A stretch of 33,636 nt of DNA from Fusobacterium sp. DD2 (GCF_018205345.1 NZ_JADRHM010000021.1:1-33636); one strand, 5' to 3'; counted from the stretch's first letter, positions 1 to 8,401 are shown. Notes: a model not told the origin generated them from the sequence alone. A program made the numbers and translations.

Positions 1-12
1 TACAAAAAAGAG

Positions 13-56
13 AGCTGAGTAAAACATTTTTTTAAAAATGTTACTCAGCTTTTTTT
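13..56 (+). terminator. Rho-independent terminator of an upstream gene
   Basis: The arms AGCTGAGTAA (13-22) and TTACTCAGCT (41-50) pair perfectly and are extended inward by CATTTTT/AAAAATG (25-31 with 34-40). A run of T follows from 51 to 56. It closes a transcription unit that enters from the left edge. An A-rich run at 4-9 would give a U-tract on the other strand as well, so it may be bidirectional. Confidence 0.88.
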
Positions 57-69
57 ATATGTTGAAAAA

Positions 70-98
70 TTGATTTTTTTGCAAAAATATGTTATACT
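70..98 (+). promoter_or_regulatory. sigma70-type promoter for the prfA operon
   Basis: TTGATT (70-75), a 17-base spacer and TATACT (93-98), with an extended -10 TG just upstream, match a strong housekeeping promoter. The expected start point near 105 leaves a leader of about 30 bases before the GTG at 138. This also argues against translation from the GTG at 111. Confidence 0.75.
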
Positions 99-137
99 TA
101 TTAAGTTATAGTGTTGAATAAAGGAGATGAGAATAAA

Positions 138-1214
138 GTGTTCGCTAAGTTAGAAGAAGTTGTAAAAAAATATGAAGAACTTAATCAGACATTGGGATCG
201 CCAGAAATATTAAATGACCCAAATAAAATGATGGAATGTAATAAAGCATTATCAGAGATAACTCCTATAGTTGAGAAATACAAGGAATATAAAGCTCTTT
301 ATGAGGATCTACAATTTATAAAAGAGAATATAAAACAGGAAAAAGATCCTGATATGAGAGAAATGATGAATGAGGAACAAAGAGAGTTAGAAGAACAACT
401 ACCTAAATATGAGGATGAGTTAAAGATACTTCTACTTCCAAAAGATGAAAATGACGACAAAAACGTTATTGTTGAAATAAGAGGTGGAGCAGGAGGAGAC
501 GAAGCTGCTCTATTTGCTGGAGACCTTTTCAGAATGTACTGTAGATATGCAGAAAGAAAGAAATGGAAAGTAGAAATTATTGAAAAACAAGAGATTGGAA
601 TAGGTGGAATAAAAGAGGCTGTATTCAGTATTCACGGTTTCGGAGCTTATTCAAAATTAAAATTTGAATCTGGAGTACACAGAGTACAAAGAGTTCCAGA
701 AACAGAATCAGCAGGAAGAGTTCATACTTCAACAGCAACAGTAGCTGTACTTCCTGAAGTTGAAGATATTAAAGAAGTAAAAATTGATCCTAAAGATTTG
801 AAAATAGATACATATAGATCAGGTGGAGCAGGAGGTCAGCACGTTAACATGACTGACTCAGCAGTAAGAATTACTCACTTACCAACTGGTATAGTTGTAC
901 AATGTCAAGATGAAAGATCACAATTAAAAAATAGAGAAAAAGCTATGAAACACTTAGTTGCTAAATTATATGAGATGGAATGTGAAAAGCAAAGAAGTGA
1001 AGTAGAAAGTGAAAGAAAACTTCAAGTCGGAACAGGGGACAGATCTGAAAAAATAAGAACATACAACTTCCCACAAGGAAGAATAACAGACCACAGAATC
1101 AAGTTCACAGTATATCAATTAGAAGCTTTCTTAGATGGGGATTTGGATGAGATGATAGATGCATTGATTACATTTAACCAAGCTGAGATGTTAGCTAGCT
1201 CAACAGAAGAGTAA
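138..1214 (+). CDS. prfA: peptide chain release factor 1 (RF1)
   Basis: RF1 recognises UAA and UAG stop codons in the ribosomal A site and triggers peptidyl-tRNA hydrolysis. The sequence shows the GGQ catalytic motif at residues 232-234. It also shows the PxT-type stop-codon recognition tripeptide (PET in the QRVPETES segment) and the conserved YNFPQGR segment near the C-terminus. At 358 residues it is normal for the family. I place the start at GTG 138 because AAGGAGAT lies 9 bases upstream and the resulting N-terminus fits RF1. The in-frame GTG at 111 would be almost leaderless from the mapped promoter. It is first in a housekeeping operon, one base upstream of prmC, whose product methylates the Gln of this GGQ motif. 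Confidence 0.97.
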   Translation: MFAKLEEVVKKYEELNQTLGSPEILNDPNKMMECNKALSEITPIVEKYKEYKALYEDLQFIKENIKQEKDPDMREMMNEEQRELEEQLPKYEDELKILLLPKDENDDKNVIVEIRGGAGGDEAALFAGDLFRMYCRYAERKKWKVEIIEKQEIGIGGIKEAVFSIHGFGAYSKLKFESGVHRVQRVPETESAGRVHTSTATVAVLPEVEDIKEVKIDPKDLKIDTYRSGGAGGQHVNMTDSAVRITHLPTGIVVQCQDERSQLKNREKAMKHLVAKLYEMECEKQRSEVESERKLQVGTGDRSEKIRTYNFPQGRITDHRIKFTVYQLEAFLDGDLDEMIDALITFNQAEMLASSTEE

Positions 1215-1215
1215 G

Positions 1216-2352
1216 ATGAGATTACTAGATATATTAAAATTTTCAGAAGAGTATTTGCAAAAATACTCTTTTTCAAAACCCAGACTTGAAAGTGAAAAAT
1301 TGATAGCAAGTGTATTGAAAGTTGATAAGATAAGCCTATATGTTCATTTTGACAGAACTCTAAATGAAGAGGAAAAAGCTCTTATAAAATCATATTTAAA
1401 AGAGATGGCAACAAGACATATTGGATTTGAAGAATTGAACAAAGAAAAAGGAGATGCTGGACTGGATTTGAAGGATTATAGAAAAGAGAATATGTTTATT
1501 TTTGAAAAGTCAGTTGAGTATCTTGAAAAATATGGAGTTCCAAATCCTAAAATAGATACAGAGTATATTTTTGCTCATGTACTTAATACCAGTAGAAATA
1601 TTCTTACACTTACTTTTAATAGAAAAATAGAAGAAGAACAGTTAAATGAGATAAAAAATCTTCTAAGAGCCAGAGGGAAAGAGAGAAGACCTCTGCAATA
1701 TCTTTTAGGAGAATGGGAATTTTATGGATATCCATTTAAAGTGGATGAAAGAGTATTAATACCAAGACCTGATACAGAGATACTTGTTGAGCAATGCAAG
1801 TTTCTTATGGCAGATGTAGAGAGACCTAAAATCTGTGATATTGGAACTGGAAGTGGAGCTATTGCAATAACATTGGGAAAAGAGCTTCCAAATGCACAGG
1901 TTCTTGGAATAGATATAAGTGACGGAGCTCTTGAGGTAGCAAATACCAATAGAGATTTAAATAAAGCTGAAAATGTAAAATTTATAAAATCAGATGTTTT
2001 TGAGATTTTAAAAGAGGCTAAATATAAGAGTGCAAAATTTGACCTTATTGTATCTAATCCTCCATATATACCTATTGAAGAGTATAAGACATTGATGCCT
2101 GAAGTATTAAAATACGAACCTAAAAATGCATTAACTGACAATGAAGATGGGTATAATTTCTATGAGAGAATCTCAAAAGAAGCAGGAGAATATCTAACTG
2201 AAAAGGGATATCTTGCTTTTGAAGTAGGGTATAATCAGGCTGAAAAAGTAAGTGAAATAATGAGAAAAAACTCTTTTGATGTTATCTCAGTAGTAAAAGA
2301 CTATGGAGATGTTGAAAGAGTAGTTATAGGAAAGAAAAGAGAGGAAATATAA
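1216..2352 (+). CDS. prmC: release factor glutamine methyltransferase with duplicated N-terminal domain
   Basis: PrmC (HemK) N5-methylates the glutamine of the GGQ motif in release factors using S-adenosylmethionine. The C-terminal methyltransferase domain (about 165-378) has the SAM-binding DIGTGSGAIAI motif near 208-218 and the signature NPPY at 281-284. At 378 residues it is far longer than the usual roughly 280. The extra length is a second copy of the N-terminal five-helix domain. Residues 4-67 align without gaps to residues 93-156, with about 20 identities, joined by a linker of about 25 residues. The second copy is the one fused normally to the catalytic domain (RPLQYLLGE). The gene starts 1 base after prfA and its stop overlaps the queA start by one base (TAATG), so translation is probably coupled. 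Confidence 0.95.
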   Translation: MRLLDILKFSEEYLQKYSFSKPRLESEKLIASVLKVDKISLYVHFDRTLNEEEKALIKSYLKEMATRHIGFEELNKEKGDAGLDLKDYRKENMFIFEKSVEYLEKYGVPNPKIDTEYIFAHVLNTSRNILTLTFNRKIEEEQLNEIKNLLRARGKERRPLQYLLGEWEFYGYPFKVDERVLIPRPDTEILVEQCKFLMADVERPKICDIGTGSGAIAITLGKELPNAQVLGIDISDGALEVANTNRDLNKAENVKFIKSDVFEILKEAKYKSAKFDLIVSNPPYIPIEEYKTLMPEVLKYEPKNALTDNEDGYNFYERISKEAGEYLTEKGYLAFEVGYNQAEKVSEIMRKNSFDVISVVKDYGDVERVVIGKKREEI

Positions 2353-3383
2353 TGTCAACTAAACTACATGATTATGACTATTATTTACCCCAGGAGCTTA
2401 TAGGACAAAGTCCTAGAGAACCTAGAGACCATGCAAGACTTATGTTGGTCAATAGAAAAGACCACACAGTGGAACATAAACATTTTTACGATATAATAGA
2501 TTATTTAGAAAAAGGAGATATCTTAGTTAGAAACTCTACTAAGGTAATTCCAGCTAGATTATTTGGACATAAGGAAACAGGAGGGGTTTTAGAGATTCTT
2601 TTGATTAAAAGAATAGACCTTGATACCTGGGAATGTCTGTTAAAACCAGCCAAAAAATTGAAACTTGGACAAAAATTATATGTTGGAACAAATAAAGAGC
2701 TTGTAGCAGAGCTTATAGAAATCAAAGATGATGGAAATAGAATTTTAAAATTCAGTTATGAAGGAGCATTTGAAGAGGTGTTAGATAAGTTAGGGAGCAT
2801 GCCTCTACCTCCTTATATAGTTGAAAAACTTAAAGATAAGGACAGATATCAGACTGTCTATGCTCAAAGAGGTGAATCAGTTGCAGCACCTACTGCAGGA
2901 CTTCACTTTACAAAAGAGCTTTTAGAAAGAATAGAGAAAAAAGGAATTCAAATTGTTGATATATTCCTGGAAGTAGGACTTGGAACATTCAGACCTGTAC
3001 AAACTGAAGATGTATTACAGCATAAGATGCACGAAGAAAGTTTTGAGATACCACAGGAAGCAGCTGATATTATAAATAAGGCAAAAGCTGAAGGAAGAAG
3101 AATTATATCAGTTGGAACTACAAGTACAAGAGCATTAGAGTCATCAGTAGATGAAAATGGAAAGGTAATTGCTCAGAAAAACAGTACTGAGATATTTATC
3201 TATCCAGGATATAAATTTAAAGTTGTAGATGCTTTAATTACAAACTTCCATCTACCAAAATCAACACTTTTAATGCTTGTATCAGCTTTTTCAAGTAGAG
3301 AATTCATGTTGGATGTATATAGAACTGCAGTTGAAGAAAAATACCATTTTTTCAGTTTTGGAGATGCTATGTTCATCTATTAA
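2352..3383 (+). CDS. queA: S-adenosylmethionine:tRNA ribosyltransferase-isomerase
   Basis: QueA transfers and isomerises the ribosyl part of S-adenosylmethionine onto 7-aminomethyl-7-deazaguanine in tRNA, giving epoxyqueuosine at the wobble position of GUN anticodons. Family segments are clear: LPQELIGQSPREPRDHARL near the N-terminus, the LPPYI motif, AAPTAGLHFT in the middle and ITNFHLPKSTLLMLVSAF near the C-terminus. At 343 residues it is full length. The start ATG overlaps the prmC stop by one base. It lies in an operon rich in translation and RNA-modification enzymes. No other queuosine gene is visible in the window. Confidence 0.97.
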   Translation: MSTKLHDYDYYLPQELIGQSPREPRDHARLMLVNRKDHTVEHKHFYDIIDYLEKGDILVRNSTKVIPARLFGHKETGGVLEILLIKRIDLDTWECLLKPAKKLKLGQKLYVGTNKELVAELIEIKDDGNRILKFSYEGAFEEVLDKLGSMPLPPYIVEKLKDKDRYQTVYAQRGESVAAPTAGLHFTKELLERIEKKGIQIVDIFLEVGLGTFRPVQTEDVLQHKMHEESFEIPQEAADIINKAKAEGRRIISVGTTSTRALESSVDENGKVIAQKNSTEIFIYPGYKFKVVDALITNFHLPKSTLLMLVSAFSSREFMLDVYRTAVEEKYHFFSFGDAMFIY

Positions 3384-3396
3384 CGGAGGTGGCATA

Positions 3397-3945
3397 ATGA
3401 GAATAATTGCAGGAGATGCAAAAAATAAAAAATTAAAAACTAGAAAGGGAACAGACACTAGACCTACACTTGGTAGTATGAAAGAATCACTGTTTTCAAT
3501 AATAGCTCCATATGTGGAAGGAGCAAGATTTTTGGACCTTTTCAGTGGAAGTGGAAGTATTTCTCTTGAGGCACTTAGCAGAGGAGCTGCAAAGGCGATA
3601 ATGATAGAGAAAGACAATGAAGCTTTGAGATATATAATAGAGAATGTTAATACTTTAGGGTATGAAGATAGATGCAGAGCATATAAAAATGATGTTTTTA
3701 GAGCAATAGAGATTTTAGCCAGAAAAGGTGAAAAATTTGATATTATTTTTATGGATCCACCATATAAGGATTCTGTATGTACCAGAGTGTTGAAAGCAAT
3801 ACAAAAAAATGGTATATTAGCAGATGATGGGTTAGTTATTTGTGAGCACCATCTTTTTGAAGATATGGAAGACACAGTTGGAGAATTTAAAAAAGCAGAT
3901 GAAAGGAAATATGGTAAAAAATGTATTACATTTTATACTAGATAA
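3397..3945 (+). CDS. rsmD: 16S rRNA (guanine(966)-N2)-methyltransferase
   Basis: RsmD methylates G966 (E. coli numbering) of 16S rRNA in the small-subunit head. The 182-residue protein starts with the family N-terminus MRIIAGDAKNKKLKT. It has RPTLGSMKESLFSI, the SAM loop FLDLFSGSGS around 45-54 and the catalytic DPPY at 120-123. The start is ATG 3397, preceded by CGGAGGTGG at 3384-3392. The longer open frame that begins inside queA is not needed and has no ribosome site. It is 13 bases downstream of queA in the same operon. A YhhF-type methyltransferase label is equivalent. Confidence 0.94.
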   Translation: MRIIAGDAKNKKLKTRKGTDTRPTLGSMKESLFSIIAPYVEGARFLDLFSGSGSISLEALSRGAAKAIMIEKDNEALRYIIENVNTLGYEDRCRAYKNDVFRAIEILARKGEKFDIIFMDPPYKDSVCTRVLKAIQKNGILADDGLVICEHHLFEDMEDTVGEFKKADERKYGKKCITFYTR

Positions 3946-3962
3946 CCTTAAAAGGAGGAAGT

Positions 3963-4181
3963 ATGAAGAGTACAGGTAGTTTTGAGGAAAATCTTAAATC
4001 TGTAGATGAAATTATAAGACAGATGGAAAATGGAGAGTTATCACTTGATGATTCAATTAAAGCTTATGAAAAGGCTATGAAATTATTAAAAGCTTCTTCA
4101 GACCTTTTAAATCAGGCAGAGGGAAAAGTTCTTAAAGTTATTGAAAAAAATAATGGTGATATTGAGGTTGAGGAGGTTTAA
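3963..4181 (+). CDS. xseB: exodeoxyribonuclease VII small subunit
   Basis: XseB is the small subunit of exonuclease VII, which with XseA degrades single-stranded DNA from both ends. The 72-residue protein matches the family pattern: a first helix SFEENLKSVDEIIRQMENGE, the LSLDDSIKAYEKAMKLLK segment and a helical tail. AAAGGAGGAA lies just before the ATG. xseA is not in the window; in many bacteria it sits directly upstream of xseB. Only one base separates the stop from the ispA start, and the ispA Shine-Dalgarno lies inside the end of xseB. xseB next to ispA is a common bacterial arrangement. Confidence 0.93.
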   Translation: MKSTGSFEENLKSVDEIIRQMENGELSLDDSIKAYEKAMKLLKASSDLLNQAEGKVLKVIEKNNGDIEVEEV

Positions 4182-4182
4182 T

Positions 4183-5070
4183 ATGTCATTTAAAGATAAT
4201 CTGTTACAGGGAAAAAATCTTGTTGAAACTGGAATAGAAAAATATTTAAATGAACTTGATTATCCTCAGGTAATTGCAGAGGGAATGAAATATGCAGTTT
4301 TAAACGGAGGTAAGAGATTAAGACCTATACTTCTATTTATGACTTTGGATATTTTAAATTGTGATGAAAAAAAAGGTATTCCAACAGCTTCTGCAATTGA
4401 GATGATTCACTCATATTCATTAGTACATGATGATTTACCAGCACTTGACAATGATGATTACAGAAGAGGAAAACTTACTACACATAAGAAATTTGGAGAG
4501 GCAGAGGGAATACTGATTGGAGATGCTCTTCTGACTCATGCTTTTTATATACTTACTGATAAGAACATAGATTTACCAGCAGAAAAGATAGTTAAGATAG
4601 TTAGACTTACTTCTGAATATGCTGGAATCAATGGGATGATTGGTGGTCAGATGGTGGATATTGCCAGTGAAGGTAAAAAAATAGATATGGAAACTTTGAA
4701 ATATATGCATACTCATAAGACAGGAAAACTTTTAAGACTTCCTGTAGAATGTGCATGTATTATTGGAAATGCAAGTGCTGATGAGAAAGAAACACTTCTT
4801 AGATATTCAGAACTTGTAGGTCTTGCTTTCCAAATAAAAGATGACATCCTTGATATAGAGGGTGATTTTGAGACTATAGGAAAACCTGTTGGAAGTGATA
4901 TAGAGCATGAAAAATCAACATATCCTTCAATTATAGGTCTTGAAGAGAGCAAGAGGCTTCTTCATGCAACTGTTAAAGAAGCTGAAGAGATTCTTACAAA
5001 GCAGTTTGGAAAAGAAAAAAGTGCAATGCTTATAGAGCTTGCTGAATATATAGAAAATAGAAATAAATAA
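4183..5070 (+). CDS. ispA: polyprenyl (farnesyl/geranyl) diphosphate synthase
   Basis: This is a short-chain trans-prenyltransferase that condenses isopentenyl diphosphate onto allylic diphosphates, feeding undecaprenyl phosphate and quinone synthesis. The first aspartate-rich motif is DDLPALD at 83-89, with the two-residue insertion typical of bacterial FPP synthases. The second is DDILD at 220-224. NGGKRLRP at 41-48 binds the diphosphate. The length is 295 residues. The start is ATG 4183, preceded by AGGAGG at 4171-4176; an upstream in-frame start inside xseB is rejected. The usual dxs partner is not adjacent. Product chain length (C15 or other) cannot be settled by eye. Confidence 0.94.
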   Translation: MSFKDNLLQGKNLVETGIEKYLNELDYPQVIAEGMKYAVLNGGKRLRPILLFMTLDILNCDEKKGIPTASAIEMIHSYSLVHDDLPALDNDDYRRGKLTTHKKFGEAEGILIGDALLTHAFYILTDKNIDLPAEKIVKIVRLTSEYAGINGMIGGQMVDIASEGKKIDMETLKYMHTHKTGKLLRLPVECACIIGNASADEKETLLRYSELVGLAFQIKDDILDIEGDFETIGKPVGSDIEHEKSTYPSIIGLEESKRLLHATVKEAEEILTKQFGKEKSAMLIELAEYIENRNK

Positions 5071-5117
5071 GCGAGATATGTTAATGACTATATAAAGTCG
5101 TAAGGGGTATATGATTT

Positions 5118-5792
5118 ATGAAAGAAAAAATAGTTGTTAGAGATCTTAAAGCTGCATCACGTTCACTTTTGAAAGGAAACTGGAAAAAGGGAGTGATAAT
5201 TAATCTTATATTTTTTGGAATTCTTTTTGGAACTGGAATATTAAGAGGAATAGTTGAGTTTGGAGCTGATGCTATAAGCGATGCTGATGCCATTGTTTAT
5301 CCACTTGTAGTCAGTATTGTAGTTGGATTTATTGCTGCGGGAATATACAATGGAGCAATACTTGGTTGGACAGCTTCTTTTTACAGATATGTAAATGGGG
5401 AGTCAGAGCTTTCTTATAGGAATTATAAAGAGTTCATTGCAGATAGATTTCAAAAATCATTTTTTTATGGTGTTGCATATTCATTCTTTATTGCAATGTG
5501 GACATTTGGATTTTATATTGTAGGAATTATCTGTATGATTTTAATCAGTAAAACTGATTCAGATATTCTGGCACTTTTATTGTTAATTGTTGGAAGTATA
5601 GCTTTTGTTTGTGGAGTATTTATATGTATAGTAAAATATATTGAATACTCAATGGCGAGATACCTTATAATTGATAGACCTGATATAAGAGTAAGAGAAG
5701 CATTAAAAGAGATTAAGGAAACTTTAAACACTCCATCTGATAAATCGTCAGTGGATATAGATGCGTTTGTGACAGGCGTTGAGATAAAATGA
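5118..5792 (+). CDS. DUF975-like integral membrane protein, short form
   Basis: This is a 224-residue membrane protein of unknown function. The N-terminus (VRDLKAASRSLLKGNWKKG) and the segment YIEYSMARYLIIDRPDIRVR followed by EAL resemble the DUF975 family (the family call is from memory). Hydrophobic segments are visible at about 26-45, 60-85, 115-145 and 150-180. In DUF975 proteins as I know them, the REAL segment is followed by another membrane-spanning block. Here the protein ends with a polar tail of about 25 residues (SDKSSVDIDAFVTGVEIK), so this is a C-terminally short form. No continuing frame was found in the 30 bases before the terminator. The ribosome site is AAGGGG at about 5101-5106, further from the ATG than usual. 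It is the last gene of the prfA operon. Confidence 0.7.
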   Translation: MKEKIVVRDLKAASRSLLKGNWKKGVIINLIFFGILFGTGILRGIVEFGADAISDADAIVYPLVVSIVVGFIAAGIYNGAILGWTASFYRYVNGESELSYRNYKEFIADRFQKSFFYGVAYSFFIAMWTFGFYIVGIICMILISKTDSDILALLLLIVGSIAFVCGVFICIVKYIEYSMARYLIIDRPDIRVREALKEIKETLNTPSDKSSVDIDAFVTGVEIK

Positions 5793-5822
5793 AAATTAGT
5801 ACAAAATAATATCTACACAGTA

Positions 5823-5863
5823 TTGCTCAGCTATTCTGATTATGAGGTAGCTGAGTAATTTTA
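5823..5863 (+). terminator. terminator closing the prfA operon
   Basis: TTGCTCAGCTA (5823-5833) pairs with TAGCTGAGTAA (5848-5858) over 11 bases with one G-U pair. The loop is 14 bases and a short T-run follows. The stem sequence nearly repeats the one in the terminator at 13-50. Confidence 0.75.
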
Positions 5864-5952
5864 TGTGTATCATTTTTATTAAAGTGTATAAATATAGTAT
5901 TGAATATATATGTAAAAAGTTCGCAAAACAACTGGTAATTATATGTAACTTA

Positions 5953-5961
5953 TGTTATAAT
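5953..5961 (+). promoter_or_regulatory. extended -10 promoter for the DUF1846 gene
   Basis: TGTTATAAT (5953-5961) is a perfect extended -10 element. The corresponding -35 position (5933-5938, TGGTAA) is poor. The leader would be about 33 bases, with AAAGGAGA just before the ATG at 6002. Confidence 0.65.
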
Positions 5962-6001
5962 AAAAAGTCGAGAAAAAATAAAAAATTAAAGGAGAGTTAT
6001 A

Positions 6002-7516
6002 ATGAAAATAGGATTTGATCACACTAAGTACCTTGAAGAGCAATCTAAATATATTTTAGAGAGAGTTAATAATTATGACAAACTTTATCTGGAGTTTGGA
6101 GGAAAATTATTATTCGATTTACACGCTAAAAGAGTTTTACCTGGGTTTGATGAGAATGCTAAAATCAAAGTATTACATAAATTAAAAGACAAACTTGAAG
6201 TAGTAATTTGTGTATACGCTGGTGATATTGAAAGAAATAAAATCAGAGGAGATTTTGGTATTACTTACGATATGGAAGTTTTCAGACTTATAGATGATTT
6301 AAGAGAGAACGAACTTCAAGTAAATAGCGTTGTTATAACAAGATACAATGATCAACCTGCAACAACATTATTTATAAATAAATTGGAACGTAGGGGGATA
6401 AAAGTATACAAGCACAGAGCTACAAAAGGATATCCAACAGATATAGATATCATAGTAAGTGATGAAGGATACGGAGCTAATCCATATATAGAAACTACTA
6501 AACCTATAGTTGTAGTTACTGCACCAGGACCTGGAAGTGGAAAACTTGCTACTTGTTTAAGCCAACTATATCATGAATATAGAAGAGGAAAACAGGCAGG
6601 ATATTCTAAGTTTGAAACATTCCCAGTATGGAATGTACCTTTAAAACATCCTTTAAACATCGCTTATGAAGCTGCTACAGTTGATTTACAAGACGTTAAC
6701 ATGATTGACCCATTCCATCTAGAGGCTTATGGAGAAACAGCTGTAAACTACAATCGTGACGTTGAGGCATTCCCACTATTAAAAAGAATAATAGAAAAAA
6801 TTACTGGACAGGAATCAGTTTATAAATCTCCAACTGATATGGGAGTTAACAGAGTTGGATTTGGAATTATAGATGATGAAGTAGTAAAAGAGGCATCGAA
6901 ACAGGAGATAATCAGAAGATACTTCAAAACAGGTTGTGAATATAAAAAAGGTTATGTAGATTATGACACTTTTAAAAGAACACGTCTAATAATGGATGAG
7001 TTAGGACTAAAAGAAGAAGACAGAAGAGTAGTTTCATTTGCTAGAAAAAAACTTGAAGATATCAAAGCAAGAGCAAATAAATGTGATTGTGTAGGAGCCT
7101 CTGCAATAGCCTTTGAACTTCCAGATGGTACTATCATTACTGGTAAGTCATCACACCTTATGGATGCAGCTTCTGCAGCTATTTTAAACGCTGTAAAGCA
7201 CTTTGCAAAGATAAATGATGAGATCTTACTTATATCTCCAGTAATACTAGAACCTATCATGAATCTAAAGGATAAAACACTACAAAGTAAAAATGTTGCA
7301 CTAAACTGTGAAGAGATTTTAATGGCATTAAGTATCTGTGCTGCTACAAATCCAATGGCACAGGTTGCAATGAAAAATCTTGTAAATCTTAAAGGAACAC
7401 AAGCACACTGTACAAATATCTTAGGAAAAACAGATGAGCAGACTTTAAGAAAACTTGGAATAGACTTAACTTGTGATCAGGTATTCCCTACAGAAAACTT
7501 ATATTATAACGAATAA
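6002..7516 (+). CDS. DUF1846 (UPF0371) family protein
   Basis: This 504-residue protein is recognised as DUF1846/UPF0371 from its N-terminus ([20 protein letters not shown]), the [20 protein letters not shown] segment and a glycine-rich GPGSGK stretch at 176-181 inside [12 protein letters not shown]. The family is widespread in Firmicutes, Fusobacteria and some Actinobacteria. To my knowledge it has solved structures but no settled biochemical function. The GPGSGK segment looks like a phosphate-binding loop, but the spacing is not a textbook Walker A, so nucleotide binding is only a suggestion. There is no signal peptide or membrane segment, so it should be cytoplasmic. It stands alone between its own promoter and a strong terminator. 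Start: AAAGGAGAG lies 8 bases upstream of the ATG. Confidence 0.9.
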   Translation: MKIGFDHTKYLEEQSKYILERVNNYDKLYLEFGGKLLFDLHAKRVLPGFDENAKIKVLHKLKDKLEVVICVYAGDIERNKIRGDFGITYDMEVFRLIDDLRENELQVNSVVITRYNDQPATTLFINKLERRGIKVYKHRATKGYPTDIDIIVSDEGYGANPYIETTKPIVVVTAPGPGSGKLATCLSQLYHEYRRGKQAGYSKFETFPVWNVPLKHPLNIAYEAATVDLQDVNMIDPFHLEAYGETAVNYNRDVEAFPLLKRIIEKITGQESVYKSPTDMGVNRVGFGIIDDEVVKEASKQEIIRRYFKTGCEYKKGYVDYDTFKRTRLIMDELGLKEEDRRVVSFARKKLEDIKARANKCDCVGASAIAFELPDGTIITGKSSHLMDAASAAILNAVKHFAKINDEILLISPVILEPIMNLKDKTLQSKNVALNCEEILMALSICAATNPMAQVAMKNLVNLKGTQAHCTNILGKTDEQTLRKLGIDLTCDQVFPTENLYYNE

Positions 7517-7534
7517 TTAAGAACAAAGATAAAG

Positions 7535-7570
7535 AAAAAAGCTAGAAGTTTTAAACCTCTAGCTTTTTTT
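7535..7570. terminator. bidirectional terminator between convergent DUF1846 gene and murI
   Basis: AAAAAAGCTAGA (7535-7546) pairs with TCTAGCTTTTTT (7558-7569), and the stem continues inward with one mismatch. An A-run on one side and a T-run on the other make it work on both strands. It overlaps the last codon of murI by only a couple of bases. Confidence 0.85.
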
Positions 7571-8360
7571 ATTTACCCACTTTGTATAATTTGTCAATTT
7601 TAAATTGTAAGAATTGTTCTGCAATTAACTTAAATCTCTCTCTGTCCCCACTTATAAAAAACTTAAGTTTCCCTTTTTTATTGCTTCTATTAAGCATATT
7701 ATATTTAGATAACAACTCTTTCAACTCTAAAGCTGTTTCTTTTGCTGGATCTACAATTGTTCCACTAAAATATTTCTCAATATCTTTTCTAATTATTGGA
7801 TAATGTGTGCATCCAAGAATAAGGGTATCAGAACTTTTTGACAAATTACTCATATGCTCTTTTAAAATTCGCTCCCTATCTTCAAATGTCTCCCAACCTA
7901 TCTCAATCATGGGACAGAATTGAGGACATCCTTCCTGATAAACCCTTACTTCCTTAGATATTTTAGCTATTTCATTAGCATAAGCTTTTGAAAGAGCTGT
8001 AAAAGGAGTAGATAAGATGCTTATTGAATTATTTTTTGTTGAGTGGACTGCTGTTTTTGCTCCAGCAGAAATTACACCAATTATTGGCAGAGGAAATTCC
8101 TTTTTTAAAACATCAAGAGCAGCAGCAGTAGCAGTATTACATGCAATTACTACAGCTTTACAACTATGAGTTATAAAGAAGTTAACAATGTTTCTGCTAA
8201 GCTGTTGAATCTCTTCAATTGTTCTTTCCCCATAAGGAGAATTTCCACTATCACCATAATAAAGGATATTTTCACAAGGAAGAATATCTATAATTTCTTT
8301 TAATACTGTTGTTCCTCCAACCCCTGAATCGAAGACTCCAATATTATAATAATTGTGCAT
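7569..8360 (-). CDS. murI: glutamate racemase
   Basis: MurI interconverts L- and D-glutamate and supplies D-Glu for MurD in peptidoglycan synthesis. The 263-residue protein has the N-terminal FDSGVGG motif (Asp11, Ser12). The two catalytic cysteines are in ACNTATA (Cys74) and GCTHYP (Cys184), and YYGDSGNSPYG lies near 34-44. It is full length. It is the second gene of a minus-strand pair, 41 bases after gltS, the glutamate carrier. The ribosome site CAGGGGG (8375 to 8369) lies mostly in the loop of a 7-bp hairpin (8363-8388), which may tune its translation. Confidence 0.96.
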   Translation of the reverse strand: MHNYYNIGVFDSGVGGTTVLKEIIDILPCENILYYGDSGNSPYGERTIEEIQQLSRNIVNFFITHSCKAVVIACNTATAAALDVLKKEFPLPIIGVISAGAKTAVHSTKNNSISILSTPFTALSKAYANEIAKISKEVRVYQEGCPQFCPMIEIGWETFEDRERILKEHMSNLSKSSDTLILGCTHYPIIRKDIEKYFSGTIVDPAKETALELKELLSKYNMLNRSNKKGKLKFFISGDRERFKLIAEQFLQFKIDKLYKVGK

Positions 8361-8362
8361 CT

Positions 8363-8388
8363 GTGTTGCCCCCTGACTCGTGCAACAC
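8363..8388 (-). promoter_or_regulatory. hairpin presenting the murI ribosome binding site
   Basis: On the minus strand GTGTTGC (8388-8382) pairs perfectly with GCAACAC (8369-8363). The 12-base loop contains AGGGG, the murI Shine-Dalgarno, and the ATG follows 2 bases after the stem. There is no U-run, so it is not a terminator for gltS. A role in setting the gltS to murI translation ratio, or in protecting processed RNA, is inference. Confidence 0.5.
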
Positions 8389-8401
8389 CAGCTAAATTAT
8401 C

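Noticed and set aside
111-137. GTG at 111 as the start of prfA
   Set aside because: Only about six bases from the predicted transcription start, and the good AAGGAGAT lies downstream of it, in front of GTG 138.
1216-1490. PrmC extension as a frameshifted or fused separate gene
   Set aside because: One uninterrupted frame with no internal ribosome site at a sensible start; the extra segment aligns to PrmC's own N-terminal domain, so duplication explains it.
1722-2141. 139-codon minus-strand open frame
   Set aside because: Antisense shadow of the PrmC catalytic domain, with Ser/Leu/Ile-rich composition typical of reverse reading of an AT-rich gene.
2300-2352. preQ1 riboswitch for queA
   Set aside because: There is no intergenic leader: queA overlaps the prmC stop codon.
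3291-3875. 194-codon open frame on the minus strand
   Set aside because: Lies entirely antisense to queA and rsmD, whose products are clearly conserved; no ribosome site and no recognisable domain.
5793-5822. Frameshift as the cause of the short DUF975-like protein
   Set aside because: The 30 bases before the terminator hold no hydrophobic continuation in any frame, so no simple frameshift is visible.
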